Source: Hormiphora californensis
Lineage: Eukaryota; Ctenophora; Tentaculata; Cydippida; Pleurobrachiidae
Assembly: GCA_020137815.1 (NCBI GenBank)
Contig: CM035351.1
Coordinates: 4,485,078-4,549,077 of the forward strand
DNA: 64,000 nucleotides
Reading direction: 5' to 3'
The notes under the pieces were generated by a model, which worked only from the letters and a program-made list of their open reading frames with translations, made no database searches and was not told the DNA's origin. Below, one piece after another: positions 42,403 to 55,132 of this stretch; within the stretch, counting starts at the first letter, position 1, and the number at the start of each line of letters is the position of its first letter. A program made the translations under genes and the position numbers.

Positions 42403-42824
42403 GTAAGAGAGTTAGTCAAAATAGAAGAGGAATTACATACCATGTACTTAATTTAGGCCAGATTAAAAAATTATAATTTAAACTTGCACTGTTGATATGG
42501 GGGACCGGATATAAATCCTGTACACACACTGAGAGAGGGAAGGTCCCCCCATTTAGTGTGTGCCTTGTTCCTTGACCCCTTATTTTGGTGTCCATAGTTG
42601 GAGCGCGCGGTGTCTCAATGATAGTAAATTGTAGTTGTCAGCAGAAGAGTCGCGCACCGGGCGGGACACCTGCAGCACCCCATGACAACCGACCTCTCCA
42701 ACACTACAAGGCTCTGTCACTACTCAACAGCTGCAGCTTGCTATCGGGGGATAAAAACGCTACTTTTTCCTGTCAATAACGGATAAAATGACCCATACCA
42801 AAACTAAAAATCGTTCAAAAAACA
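42403..42824. other. gap with second copy of the 70-bp repeat
   Basis: Contains copy 2 of the dispersed repeat (42494-42563) and a GC-richer stretch of unknown nature (42590-42770). This is the 3' flank of THADA on the minus strand. No gene is supported. Confidence 0.5.
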
Positions 42825-45800
42825 CTAAGCAGTTCCACAAATAAGCATCTCTTTGCACCGCCTCAAAATGTCTCTCTTTTCCTCTGCCACACCTTTTGAA
42901 ATCTCACTAAGCCCGCCGCTCTCTATCACTTCCGGTAGCGGTGAACTAATCTCATATGTCAGTCCCTCCCTTACAACACCCTTCAAACAAGTCTCCAATG
43001 TTCGGGGTATTATCAGGGGCTCAGCATAAGGGTTTATCACATCAGGTTCAAAGAGAGGGTGAGAGGACGGTGAACTACTTCTGTACACATCACTATGACT
43101 GCTACTGATCAGCTCCTGTCGGTCTGAGAGTACTGCCCATTGGAAGATATTGGGCAGCCAGGCCTTATCTGATCGGATTAGATAGTCGAGAAGAATTGGT
43201 AGTACCAGCTCCGGAATGGTGTCTGAAATAGGGGGTATTATAGAGTGTAGGGAATGGTAATTCAACTATCGGATCGATGTATACCAATTACTAATTGCAT
43301 ACAAAACCCCTATAAAGTCAGACCCCGATTTACCGGGCCCGAGTAGTGGCGGTGTGAGAAGTAAGGAGGTCTTTATTTATATGTACTTATTACTAATTGG
43401 TGTACATCGATCCGGTGTGGCTAGTAGAGTGTAAGGAGAGTGTTATCACTAAATTATTTCTAAAAAAGTCTCACAATAACAAAAATGTTAGTAGGACAAA
43501 ATATGTGCTTCTAAAAGTTATATCTACTAGATATAACTTATAGAAGCACATATTAGATATTATCTAGTACCTGACATAATTCCTAACTCTGTTCCTGTGG
43601 AATAACAAATAGATCAGTTTGAACAACAACTAGGTTGCACTAACCTAAATGTGGGTGTTTGGTAAATCTGAGTATGACACCAGCTGCAGCTCTCCGAACA
43701 CCATCATCCTCGTCTTGTAGAGAGTTCACCAGGCACCACAACACACCCGCCCTCAAATCCAACTCCTCCTTGGTGAGGGAGAGGACATTCTCTAGGCAGG
43801 CCGGGAGAAGGAGTCTGATTTCCCACGAGTAGAGCGGTGAACAGTAGCGCTCTGAAAATGTAATGACGTCACGTGATAGTGGTGGCACTAACGACCTGCT
43901 GTGGCTTGGGGTTTCGACGTAGAGTGTGCCCCAAGCATGAGTGGTTAATTATTAATATTCAAGTATGAGTATTGAGTACCCACAACAAAATGTGTCTTCG
44001 CAGGGCGCGGTGAGAGAGGTAAGGGTTCAGCTTGGTAACGAAATTACCCCTCCGCGAAAGCTAACTATACGCAACTAGCGCACCCATTGGGTGCGCCTCA
44101 AGTAAGGGCTTTTTGATAACCCACCCGGCTTCGCCGGGTGGTTCTTTTCGCCCCTTTCAACGTCAATAATACGGTTGCCATGGCAACTGAATTGGTAACT
44201 ATGGAGACTGGCATGTTAAAAGTCACTCGAAAATATCAACAAACTTCCACTGGAAGTTCCAAAAGTGTGAATGACAGCTTTACAGCTTTGGTCACATGAA
44301 GTGTTTTATGAAGGAGCACTGTCGCGTAGAAACGCACTGAACGAACGACCATCACTTCGACGACGTTCATCTCCAAATTATAATAGAGATAATATGGGTG
44401 ACTTCGTAACCAGGGGTTGAGTAAGGCAACCGTGATCTGAATGACCCAGAAATAAAACACCAAATATATACCTAGTATTTTGAGTAGTCCCGTCACGTTA
44501 GGAATATTCTCCAGGTCGACAGTCTGTAGAACTAGAAGAGCCTCTCTCTGCTGGGAAACACTGCTGCTCCCCGTTAAAACTGTCTCAGCAGCACCGTAAA
44601 CCTTGACCTGATCAACTGGTACTCCTGCCTGACGGAAAGAGAAAAATGAAAATCAAGATTTTCTACTTGTAAACTTTGTTTCACACCCTTATTTGAATGG
44701 ATGAGAGATTGAGGGAAGATTGAAGAAGTGGATTAAAAAGAAACTGTTGAATTACCTTGATAAGTTGAAGTGCGGCAGTAAGACCACAAAACTGTTTCCC
44801 ATCCTGTGCAGTAAAGGGCAACCACTCCGATATATCCTCCACCTCAAACACCCTCCTAGACACCCAACTGTTCCCTATTCCCAGTAGGGCTCGAGCTATG
44901 GATGGGTTCCTGAGCTCTAACAGAAACTCCACACACCCGTCCCTTAGACAGGATCTAGGCCCGTAACTGGGTGAAGTTTGGACAATCTGAAGGGCAGCAG
45001 CAGGCAGTAACCGTCCAATGTCTGCCTTGGCTGGAGATCCTGGTATCCTAATCAAATCGGTCACTAATTCGATGTAGGTTAGGGCAGTGAATGGACACGG
45101 ATTATCCGTTAAAATCCAGTAAAGTGATTCCAATATTTTTCCCACAATTTCACCATCAAGTGTGTCTTCGATTCGTGGAAGGAGCTCTCTGATTTGGTGA
45201 AGGGTACCTTGCAGGGCATTCTGGCCCATTTTCTGTCCCCTTGCAAGTACCCCCAATCGATCCATCAGGAACTCCCGGACCTGGCTTGTTGCCAAAATTG
45301 AAGCTACCGTCTCCGCAGCTAATTTTCTTGTTTTCTCCACCCCGCTTTGTGCAAAATGTGTGACTGGCTCCACGAAACATGTGACGGACAGGGACGGGTC
45401 ACCAGAGTTAAGGGAGCAGGGAGTTAACCTTTGTAGAATTATCAGTATTGGATACAGGGTGGGGTAGTACAGTGACTTTTCCTCCCTGACAGCTCTCTCC
45501 AACTCCGTTTTAAAGTACGGGTGGAGGTTGGGTGCTATGGTAAAGAAAGTGACATCAGCAGTCTGACGGGTATAATTATGTCGATTGTTGAACATTCGTG
45601 TCATCAGTATCGTGTAGAGCATGGTGGAAGAGTTCCTATCAGACCAGTTTGTTGCCCCAAACCCCCTGATTGACACCTCAAATGCCCGACCAAGGTACGG
45701 GACTACATAGTCAGCCAACTTGCTATCTAAGAAGAGGGTGTGAAGCACGTGTAGAGAGTGTATTCTGGCAGGCAGGAGGGTGGATGAGTTCTCGGTTAGG

Positions 45801-48800
45801 GTCAGCAGTTGTTCAACCGTTTCGCGGAGTTTCGGTTTGTTGTTTCGAGATGGATCCGTCACCAGGATCGCCTGAAATATTGTATATAATGATCCGACAT
45901 CTCATACTTTCACAAGAATGGAGAAAAACTGTCTGTATACGAATACTATTTGAAAAGGGCAAGACAATTCTTGATTACAGTTGGTTACGAAGTCACCTCT
46001 AATTATATACGCTTGCGGCTTGCACGGAGAGGTACTCTCATTACCAAGATTTACACCCTACCTGAACAAGGGCGGGTATACCAGCACTCCGTCTTGTGAA
46101 GGACATATCGTCAGGAGGAGAGTTAGAGATACGAGTTAGGATATCAGACAGCCAACCCAGTACCAACTTCTCTCTTCTAACCCACACTGTTACAGGGGGT
46201 TATCGAGTGAGGGTTAGACACAGCCGGTATTAACGGTCAGAAATCTGGATTTCTTATCTTGGGGGGGGGGGGGGGGGGGCGTCATTTCTTACTTATAGAG
46301 CAGTAGGCGGTAAAAGCTGATTGAACATTTTCAAAAACACCATGATGTCGGACGGTCAGTAGCAGTCCTCTCAGGTACATTCCAATCTGTTCATCCTCCG
46401 CAGGTGTTGTCAGGTTCTCCGTGGTAACCATGGTAACCAGACAGTTACACAAACTCTGCATTGTTCTCCAGGTCAGGGACATTAGCAACTGAGGTCCACA
46501 CACGTCGTCCTCTGAAATGAATTTAACATCTTATCTCCCCTGCTAAATTCTTAGGGGCACGCCCCGGTCTGCATTAGCATTAGATAGTACAGTCGGACCT
46601 CCACCGTCCCACTCCTAGCGTGTCACAACAGTATCTCAGTACCTTTTGTGCTGCCCAATAGTAGCATTCCCTCTGGACTATCATCCACAATGGCATCATG
46701 AAGGAGTTGTTCTAGGATGACACTATACTCCAGTAGTTTCCCTACCATCACCCGACACTCTTCCCCACTGTAGCAGTAGCCCCTGAAAGAGGGATCGGTA
46801 TAATTATATATGCTTGCCTTGCTTGGTCTGTCGTATGGAAGGATATGAGAAAGAGAAGGATATGGACTCTAGAACAGTGTCGGTCACTGGTTACTAACTG
46901 GATACAAAACACTTGATCTACCAAACCCTCACGGGTGCATGCGGTGTGACACAAAATCAGTGTGGCCGGTCGCACCCATACTTGGTTATCAGCCAATCAG
47001 GGACCAGTATTTCCTGATTCGGTCGGTTCCTGGCACACATACTTGGTGAGTAGCACCTCCACTAAGCAGAGTGATGGGAAGAGTGGACTGGATTTAGCGG
47101 CACTTATCAGGCTCTCCTGGGCACGCTTTATCTGGGAATCCAATACAGAGAATAGTAGGGAACTCCAACTATCCAATATTAGTCCTGCGGAAATGTATAG
47201 AATGTACCATTGAATATACATTAAATACATTTGTACACATAGTTAAGTTGTATTCTCGAGGTTGTGGTGTTAGAGGTATAGATTGAATCTCCCTCCCCCA
47301 AACATTAGCAGTTTCTTGGGGACCGTGAATGAGAGAGGGACTTGAAATCGTGTGAATGGGAGAGGGATCACCGAGCCCAGTTATAGCCTACCTTCAGATT
47401 CCTCGCGACCTGGTAAAAGTTCGGTTAGGGTGACATCTCCCCCACTCTGCTGCAGCACAAACTCAAATAGGGTCATAGTCACTTGACTTATTACACCTGA
47501 GATAGATTCCAGTTTGAAATATTAATCCTATTGTGGACATGATCATAAAGTCGGGACACTTTTGCAAGGTTCAGTTAGCTGGCCATAATGGATGCTGATC
47601 CATATAATGGATTCTGATCCACCAGAATAACTAATTCGAAATCGTCCAACGAATATTTTCATGAAAAGTGGATCATTTTTGATCCACAGGTTTAGAAGAT
47701 ACAGCTTGTCAAAGTGATGTGGATCAATTTGTGTGGATCAGCCTCCTCAACCGAAACAAAACAGAGTTTAACACTTGCCGTCTTGGATTCCATTAGAGTT
47801 TTATCATCCAAACATTCTTACTTGAAATTTAGAACAAAATTGCTCAACCTATGTGGATCACACCCTTTTTAGTGCTTTATAACGACTCAACCGGGTGAAA
47901 ACTCAGTTATTGAATTTCGATTCTGGTCTAGAAGGGAAGAGGAGATTCTTCTGGTAATAGATAGCCCCCTAATTTAGTTCTAGGGTGACTCAACTCATGT
48001 GGATTTTCAATTGAATGACCTAAGGTCAATATTAAAGGAACGTATTTGATGTCAAATTGATCCACAAATGAGTTCAAACTAATCTTAAATACCTTTTATG
48101 GCTAACCTACCGATACCAGTGCCCATACAATGCCATTCGGTGGCTGTAGCTCAACCCAGGTGGATCAAACCAATTTTGTTGAAAAAAGTCAAATTTCGGG
48201 TCAAAATAAGGAAATCCACATCGGTTGAGCATCTAAAATGGGTCAATATGGTAGGAGATACCCCTTCAGGACATTATGAAAGCTAAAAGTTGGGTTATAG
48301 TGCGATTTTTACCGTGTTTTACTGACTTTTAAGTTCGGCGACTGAAAAATCCACCTCAGTTGAGTAATTCGCTACTCAACCAAGATTACGCTAGTTTAGT
48401 ATACGTTTCTCTGTCGAATCCATGTAACAACCAACCAAAATTTCAAACTGTATGCTCTCCAGCAGAGATTTTATAAATGTTGTTCTGTGATCCACATAAG
48501 TTGAGTTATCAAGTTTTTGCTTATCAAACGGTCAGGTTTTAACATTTTCATGTCTGCTCCTGAATTTTTGTGGATCTAAGATGAAAATAAATGCCTTAAA
48601 TTGAGTTTTCAAAAATTTTGGTCGAAATTTTGAAAAAATAAAATCTCAAAAATGTCCCGACTTTATGATCATGTCCTTGTACAAAATAACAAGATTCCTG
48701 GGTTTGAGACTTTTACCGGACGCCACTTTACCTTTTGGTGATGAGAGGTTATTGATAATGTTGGTACAGCAGTGTTGCAGAGTGGCGAGGGGGATCTTTC

Positions 48801-51791
48801 CGACTGACATGGCACAGGAAAGTGCGCTACTTCTTACGCTCTGTGGTAGGGGTCGTGTGATACATTCTTGATAAGTTGCTTTTCATTTTGTATTGCACTG
48901 CAATTTGCAGGCTCTGTCGCACACGTCGTAAACGGGTCACTAAAGGGTGGATAAAGTACGGTACACGGTGAAACATGTACCTCAAAGGAAGACTGCATGG
49001 AGGAGAGAAGTTTGCCAATATAGCTATCAGGGAGATTGGATAGAACGGGTAGAAAATCAGGAGAGAGGTGCTGTAAAACTCGCTCTATCACCCCGATTAC
49101 TGTGACCTGTAGAAAAGTTGAGAGTCAACTAATTTGGCTTGTTCATGATATTGATTGAGTTTTACAGTTCCAATGGAGGATATGTTAGGGTATGTGATCT
49201 GGCCTAGTCTTTGATATGTGATCTGGTCTGATATGCCTATTATGGGCCTGTAGGCTAGTTGTTATTGGAGAACCGCTGCTAATGGGCCTGTATCCTAAAA
49301 TAGCCACTGGTAGTGATTATCAGAACCAGTGACGTACCACCATAATCGGTCACATGATCATCTGACATGTGGTAATTGTGACGAAGTGAACTCGTCAAGA
49401 GGGCAGTACAAATACCCGTCAATACGAGGCAGAAACTATCCCAACTTCTCTTGCAATGATCCAGTTTAAGAAACGATCTGCCCTTCTCCAACCTCCCTTC
49501 ACCCGAGTTCTGGCTGATGTCTCAACCTATTCAATGCCACCCCCTGCCTGCCCTCCTCCCTCAACCTACTCCATGCCACCCCCTGCCTGTCCTCCTCCCT
49601 CAACCTACTCCATGCCACCCCCTGCCTGTCCTCCTCCCTCACCTGCCGATGAAGTCCCCTTCACTTATCCTCCATCTCTCGTGATATCCAACATACCTCT
49701 TCCTCCCAGATCCCTGATCCCCCAAACTCTGGACGACCTCTACACTACACTGGATACTATCGATGGGATATCTCCTCCTAAATCTCCAGAAACTTCATGT
49801 GGCCTTGAGGACCACTTTACCAACCTATCACTTCACCAATCCTCCCCTATGGAGACATCATCACTCCTGGACTCCTTCCCGACGTTATCTATCACTCCTT
49901 CTCTCCCTGATCGAACTTCTATTACTCCCTCCTCCCCTCTGTCCTTCTTCAGCTGGTCCTATCAGGGCTAGACGCCGAACTCTCTCCCATTCTAATCCTG
50001 TTCCTAAGTCTACACGACGTAACGTCGTTGCCTCCAGTGAAGCACGGCTAGTTACCACCTCTGCTGCTCACAAATACACCGCCAGACTGAAAAATAGGAG
50101 CGGGAGCCGAGGGACAGTTCTTGTAATTTCTTGTATGGGTCCCTGCTGTGCGGAGAATTGAAAATATTGAAATATTGTAATTTATCCAGTATCCAGTGTT
50201 ATCTCAATGAGAGAATTGTTCTGAATTCAAATTGAATGTATTGAGTGATCTTATTTTAACCAGGTTATATCTGTTATTTCTCGTGTCCAAGTAGCCCCAT
50301 ATCACAGTTCACCAAATCCAAATACCGAGACAGGAATACACTGACAGACCGCCACAGATCGACATGGACGGAGTCCGGGGACTGAGAGTGAATTGACAGC
50401 ACGCTGGCGCGCATATGCCCCCGATAATGATACACGGCGCGTTACATAAGACAACCACCCTCAAGTGTGACATAGGGTGGGCCACAGCATTTCTCGAACA
50501 GTTTCAGTCCACTGTCCGTAATTTCGAAACTCACGACAGTGAGACGCTCAACCGAGACATGAGTGTTGAGTACTCTTCATCTTGGACGAAAACACCTTCT
50601 CAAAATATGACAATCAAACCAATCAGTCCACCACATCACCCGGCCCTTCAACACAAAGTTATAATACTCCCTTACCTGGCGTTGGAATGAGGCACTCGGT
50701 ATGAGCTGCCAGAACGAATCCCTCAAGACTTCGGTCGCAAAGTTATTGTAGTTATCCAGCACTTGTAAGGCATGCTCAGCTATTAAAATATCGTCCTGTA
50801 ATTATACAGTATGTTGTAAACGATAATTGGGTTGTATGGTACCTATACGGTATTATAAAAAGAATTTGTTCACTTCAAGAAAAATTGATTTATTTCATTG
50901 TTACCTCGGCGTGTCGGTTTTTAGAAAGCCTAGTTAGGATTGGACAGGAGAGGTGTATTCGTATTAGAAACTTGTCCATGGCGTCAAACAAGCTCTTCCG
51001 AAAGGATGGAACTTGTCTTATCTGGTTGGTTTTTAGTATATGCTGCACCAGTTCCTATAGGGAGGGGTGATAAATGATGTTCCTTTTCTCCAATCAGGCA
51101 GGTTAGCTATAAAAGCTCACTTTTTACAGAGAAAGAGAGAATGAGAAATATTGATAGCGGGTGAACTGTGAAGAAAGGAGACCTCTCAACTCACCAGTTC
51201 GTCCCTCATAAGAGGGAGGGCAGTTTTGTTAGTCTCACAGATGAACCCCATAACATTGAGCACCTTGTCATCATCATTACTAGCTGACAGAACCTGGTAG
51301 GAAGGAGTGGTGGGTATTTTTGTTGTTGTTGAGACAGTGGTTGACCGGACCCTCCGCCCCGGAGTGGTGAGTAGGATAGGAATGTTGTACTCAGTGATAG
51401 AGTAAGATAATTGCCCTAATTTGTTGCGGACGAACTAATACAAAAACTATTGACGGAGCCTATCACATCCCATAATTTAAGTGTTAGTTTTCACCTTTAT
51501 TTTGTCAAGAGGCACACCAAATATTGTCCCGTCTGACTCGGTAAATAGTTCCGGGTGATCTGGAAACTTCTCGTCTAATAGACCCTGCCTTCTACCCTGT
51601 AATACAATGTGGATTGCTGGCCGTTGGGAAAAATCAGAAAGAAAACTCCCAATTTTGCAGAGACAGTACGAGCAGTCCAAATTCTGATTAAAGTGGTTAT
51701 GAATATGTTACCTCTCTCATAACTCGGATCATGTCATGTGTCTTATCCTCTTCATTTAGCAGATCTCTTAGGAAGCTCAGTGCACCGCCAT
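42825..51791 (-). CDS. THADA: THADA (HEAT/ARM-repeat protein), C-terminal ~1,116 residues, partial
   Basis: Large cytosolic repeat protein; its yeast relative Trm732 works with a tRNA 2'-O-methyltransferase. Sixteen exons join in phase: 51791-51712, 51596-51495, 51293-51195, 51054-50905, 50795-50676, 49106-48981, 48795-48732 (acceptor less certain), 47496-47392, 47184-47043, 46782-46643, 46511-46293, 46186-46062, 45871-44756, 44628-44472, 43851-43645 and 43222-42825. The signature block is FTRRSAGIPALVQ, then SLHVLHTLFLDSKLADYV, AFEVSIRGFGATNW and RNSSTMLYTILMTRMF, typical of the DUF2428/THADA core. The protein ends at TAG 42825. Vertebrate THADA is about 1,950 residues, so the N-terminal ~800 are missing here. 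The 5'-most exon visible begins in mid-codon (51791). Confidence 0.9.
43269..43415. repeat. hairpin-ended repeat with ACCCCGATTTACCGGG in THADA last intron
   Basis: GGATCGATGTATACCAATTA and its near-complement bracket about 100 bp that include GACCCCGATTTACCGGG, a block also found at 62255. A smaller hairpin (ATATGTGCTTCTA...TAGAAGCACATAT) follows at 43502-43553. Confidence 0.55.
46260..46280. repeat. poly-G tract
   Basis: About 20 consecutive G in the THADA intron next to exon 46293-46511, close to its splice donor on the minus strand (poly-C in the transcript). A similar tract is at 61602-61622. Confidence 0.9.
47535..48676. mobile_element. 1.14-kb DNA-transposon-like element in a THADA intron
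   Basis: Ends GGACATGATCATAAAGTCGG and the exact complement, with TTGT on both outer sides (47531-47534 and 48677-48680), a likely 4-bp target duplication. The interior repeats short GTGGATCA and TCAACC motifs many times and has no long ORF. It is a non-autonomous element of a family I cannot name. Confidence 0.8.
49456..49971 (+). CDS. proline/serine-rich intronless ORF in a THADA intron
   Basis: 171 codons, antisense to THADA and wholly inside its intron 49107-50675. Residues ~25-63 contain three near-identical 13-residue units (STYSMPPPACPPP), followed by a Ser/Thr/Pro/Leu-rich, acidic region (LIPQTLDDLYTTLDTIDG) that looks like an activation domain. The frame ends at 49971. A +1 frame overlapping its end continues to 50161 as a basic stretch (TSAAHKYTARLKN) that faintly recalls ATF4/5-type bZIP basic regions; TCCTTCTTCAG at 49941-49951 could be an acceptor linking them. 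It could be an unrecognised transcription factor, a decayed retrocopy or a chance ORF. Similarity is not established. Confidence 0.45.
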   Translation: MIQFKKRSALLQPPFTRVLADVSTYSMPPPACPPPSTYSMPPPACPPPSTYSMPPPACPPPSPADEVPFTYPPSLVISNIPLPPRSLIPQTLDDLYTTLDTIDGISPPKSPETSCGLEDHFTNLSLHQSSPMETSSLLDSFPTLSITPSLPDRTSITPSSPLSFFSWSYQG

Positions 51792-52445
51792 CTGACAGAA
51801 ATCAAACGGTTAATTGCAATTTGCATTTTCCATTCTTTTTCCTTATAACCATTCGTACTAGTTCTAACCCTTCTTTGGGGTTGTTTTGTTCAAACCTTTT
51901 TTATTTTTCAAAAACAGTGTCGAGCAAGGCAACTTCGGGGGCGGCAAGAAAGAGGATTTAGGAGATATCTCGACCAAAACGCGGAGTTTTTTACGTCAGC
52001 CGACCCGAAACCGGATTAAATTTTGCCACCCGCTGGTTTCAGGGCCTCCAAATATGTCAAAATATGTCTGAATTGTCATTTGGGGTCATTTAGACCTTTT
52101 AATTACATGTAATTACATTTTAATTACATGTAATTACTTCCAATTACATTCAAATTACTTCAGTACCTCGAGAGCTTTCGAACGCACCCTAGAACACCTT
52201 TCTACTGCTTCTAATTGCCGAGATCTACATACCCCTTATTTTGACTGTTTTTCGCGTCCTCCCCCTTATGGGTTTAGGTACGGTCATCGCCGCACCCCCT
52301 ATACGTCGCAGGACCTCGAGACCTTTCCAACGAGCCATAGAACACCTCTCTACTACTTCAGGGGGCTTCAAAACTTTCACTCTAAAAATATCTATGGTTT
52401 ATGGTTTTATGGTTTTATGGTTTTTTTTCATCTGGTATTAAGGGC

Positions 52446-53769
52446 CTAGTCAGGGCATATGATGTCAATTTCATGGTGATTTTCGGCATAATTGTTATAA
52501 AGCTAATTCCACTTCTAGGAGGTCCCTAGAACCACCAAAAAAAATGTTCGCGATTTGGTGGATGAAGAAGTTGGGTTTCCGGGCCACGCCCTTCTACTAA
52601 CTTTTTAGCCTAAGGCTTAAAAACGCCAAAACTGTGCTTAGGGTAGGATTAGGGACAAAATCAAGGGCACTAGAGTATTCAGCGTCCTCGCATTAGTGGG
52701 GGTAGGTGCTGGAATTAAGTCTCTATCTCATCTGGTTAATTAGATAATTGGATAATTAGCTCTGTGCATAGCCGTTTTTGGCCATATGGCTATAGCCATG
52801 TTAGGAAAGGAGTAGAGACAAAACCGAGGGCACTAAAGTGTTCAGCGTCCTCGAATTAGTGGGGGTAGGTGCTGGAATTAAGTCTCTATCTCATCTGGTT
52901 AATTAGATAATTGGATAATTAGGTCTGGGCATAGCCATTTTTGGCCATATGGCTATAGCCACTTAGGAATGGTTTATCGACTTTTCATTGGTGCCATTTT
53001 GTTCAGAAAAAAATTTCAATCTAAGAGTTGTGGAAAAATATAGAGCCTATCTCTTACCGTTTTGGCGTTATTTGCGGTCAAAGTAGGCCAATTAACTAAT
53101 ATTTTTGGCTTTTTTCGGCTGATTTGGCATACTTTGACCGCAAATAACGCCAAAACGGTAAGAGATAGGCTCTATATTTTTCCACAACTCTTAGATTGAA
53201 ATTTTTTTCTGAACAAAATGGCACCAATGAAAAGTCGATAAACCATTCCTAAGTGGCTATAGCCATATGGCCAAAAATGGCTATGCCCAGACCTAATTAT
53301 CCAATTATCTAATTAACCAGATGAGATAGAGACTTAATTCCAGCACCTACCCCCACTAATTCGAGGACGCTGAACACTTTAGTGCCCTCGGTTTTGTCTC
53401 TACTCCTTTCCTAATATGGCTATAGCCATATGGCCAAAAACGGCTATGTACAGAGCTAATTATCCAGTTATCTAATTAACCAGATGAGATAGAGACTTAA
53501 TTCCAGCACCTACCCCCACTAATGCGAGGACGCTGAACACTCTAGTGCCCTTGATTTTGTCCCTACTCCTACCCTAAGCACAGTTTTGGCGTTTTTAAGC
53601 CTTAGGCTAAAAAGTTAGTAGAAGGGCGTGGCCCGGAAACCCAACTTCTTCATCCACCAAATCGCGAACATTTTTTTTGGTGGTTCTAGGGACCCAATAG
53701 GACCTCCTAGAAGTGGAATTAGCTTTATAACAATTATGCCGAAAATCTACCATCATATGCCCTGACTAG
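52446..53769. mobile_element. 1.3-kb foldback element with nested direct repeats
   Basis: Left end CTAGTCAGGGCATATGATG, right end its complement, and arms of about 650 bp with few differences around a centre near 53,105. Each arm holds two copies of a ~110-bp block (GGGGGTAGGTGCTGGAATTA ... TATGGCTATAGCCA), so four copies in total. No ORF. Confidence 0.85.
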
Positions 53770-54002
53770 CCTGTCGGCTCGGCCCCGTTGTTTTAGTTTT
53801 AGGGGTATGTTTTAGGGGGGATGGGTTGAGTTTGGGTTATATTCGGGTCGGGGGGCCTTGCCAGGCCCCGAATGTTTTTTTTTCATCTGGTATTAAGGGC
53901 CTGTCGGCTCGGCCCCGTTGTTTTAGTTTTAGGGGTATGTTTTAGGGGGGATGGGTTGAGTTTGGGTTATATTCGGGTCGGGGGGCCTGGCCAGGCCCCG
54001 AA
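53770..54002. repeat. ~130-bp tandem duplication
   Basis: CTGTCGGCTCGGCCCCGTTG through CCAGGCCCCGAAT occurs at about 53771-53871 and 53901-54002, separated by TTTTTTCATCTGGTATTAAG. That spacer also precedes the large palindrome at 52425-52445. Confidence 0.8.
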
Positions 54003-54110
54003 TTACTCTTTCTCTATAGAGAAAGAGTAATTCGGGGCCTGACGAATATAATGAGAGTGAGAGAAAGATCAAATATATTTGATCTTTCTCTCACTCTCAT
54101 TATATTCGTC
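53993..54110. repeat. two abutting perfect palindromes (48 bp and 70 bp)
   Basis: 53993-54040 (AGGCCCCGAATTACTCTTTC and its exact complement) is followed without a gap by 54041-54110 (GACGAATATAATGAGAGTGA and its exact complement, centre AAATATATTT). Both are loopless. Confidence 0.85.
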
Positions 54111-54534
54111 CTCTATTTCTCTCCATATCTTTCTTGGGGATCGACAAAGATTTTATTTTGCCTGAATAATATTATCTTTATTATAATTTCATTGGAAATG
54201 GGCATCGTCGTATAAAAAATAATGCACGAGAGCAGAAACTGACCACCTTTATTGACCCCTTATTCGGTAAATTCATTCAGATAGATCTGTAATCTGTATC
54301 TCACTACAGAACAGAAATTGTAACAACAGGTGACCTTTCGGTGGACTTTATTAATATTGCTTATTTGTAACCATAGTAACCTCCCCATGAAGCTATGTCG
54401 AGATCTGAACAGCCCCAGTGGTACCAGGGGCACGGAGAAGAAAGGCCCAGAGTGAATGAGCTCGATGCCAGTGGCAGTGCCACCTGGTAGTGGTCGTGGA
54501 ATGTGGGGAACACTGCAGAGCGAGAGAGGGAACT

Positions 54535-54673
<139 letters not shown>

Positions 54674-55132
54674 TAGAACTACGGGGAGGGAGAGAGATAG
54701 AAAAGTGGATATCCGATGTCATATAAGCTGGGCTCACGTGTTATATCCCTTCACACCAGCTGGTGACTCTACACCGTTGTAATAGCTGGTACGTGACTGG
54801 TACTGCGGGACTAATGATATATTATTCCAGAGCATCTCAGAAACTATTTGGCTTTCTAGTTGCCTAGCTCGGCCCCTTTCCTACATGATCTTTTAGTTTG
54901 GACAACTGCAATATTAGAACTAGAAAGACCATTACATTTAAAGTTTGCAATGACTTAGTTTTACCGGTAACGAACTATTTGTTGCGGCTCAAAATTCAAT
55001 CCTTTCGGGACATTTGAAAGAAGTTAAGTCTAGAACTGATTTTAACAATTAACAATAACATATTTTGACGTAACCATCCTTTTACACCTAATACTCTCGC
55101 AGCCGATTTCTGAATTCTGAACTCGAATAATA

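Noticed and set aside
44030-44150. Small hairpins resembling bacterial terminators (GCGCACCC...GGGTGCGC; ACCCGGCTTCGCCGGGT)
   Set aside because: The context is a eukaryotic THADA intron. They are more likely parts of short foldback repeats than terminators or bacterial contamination.
45670-46002. 110-codon plus-strand ORF
   Set aside because: Antisense to the large THADA exon and its intron. No supporting motif.
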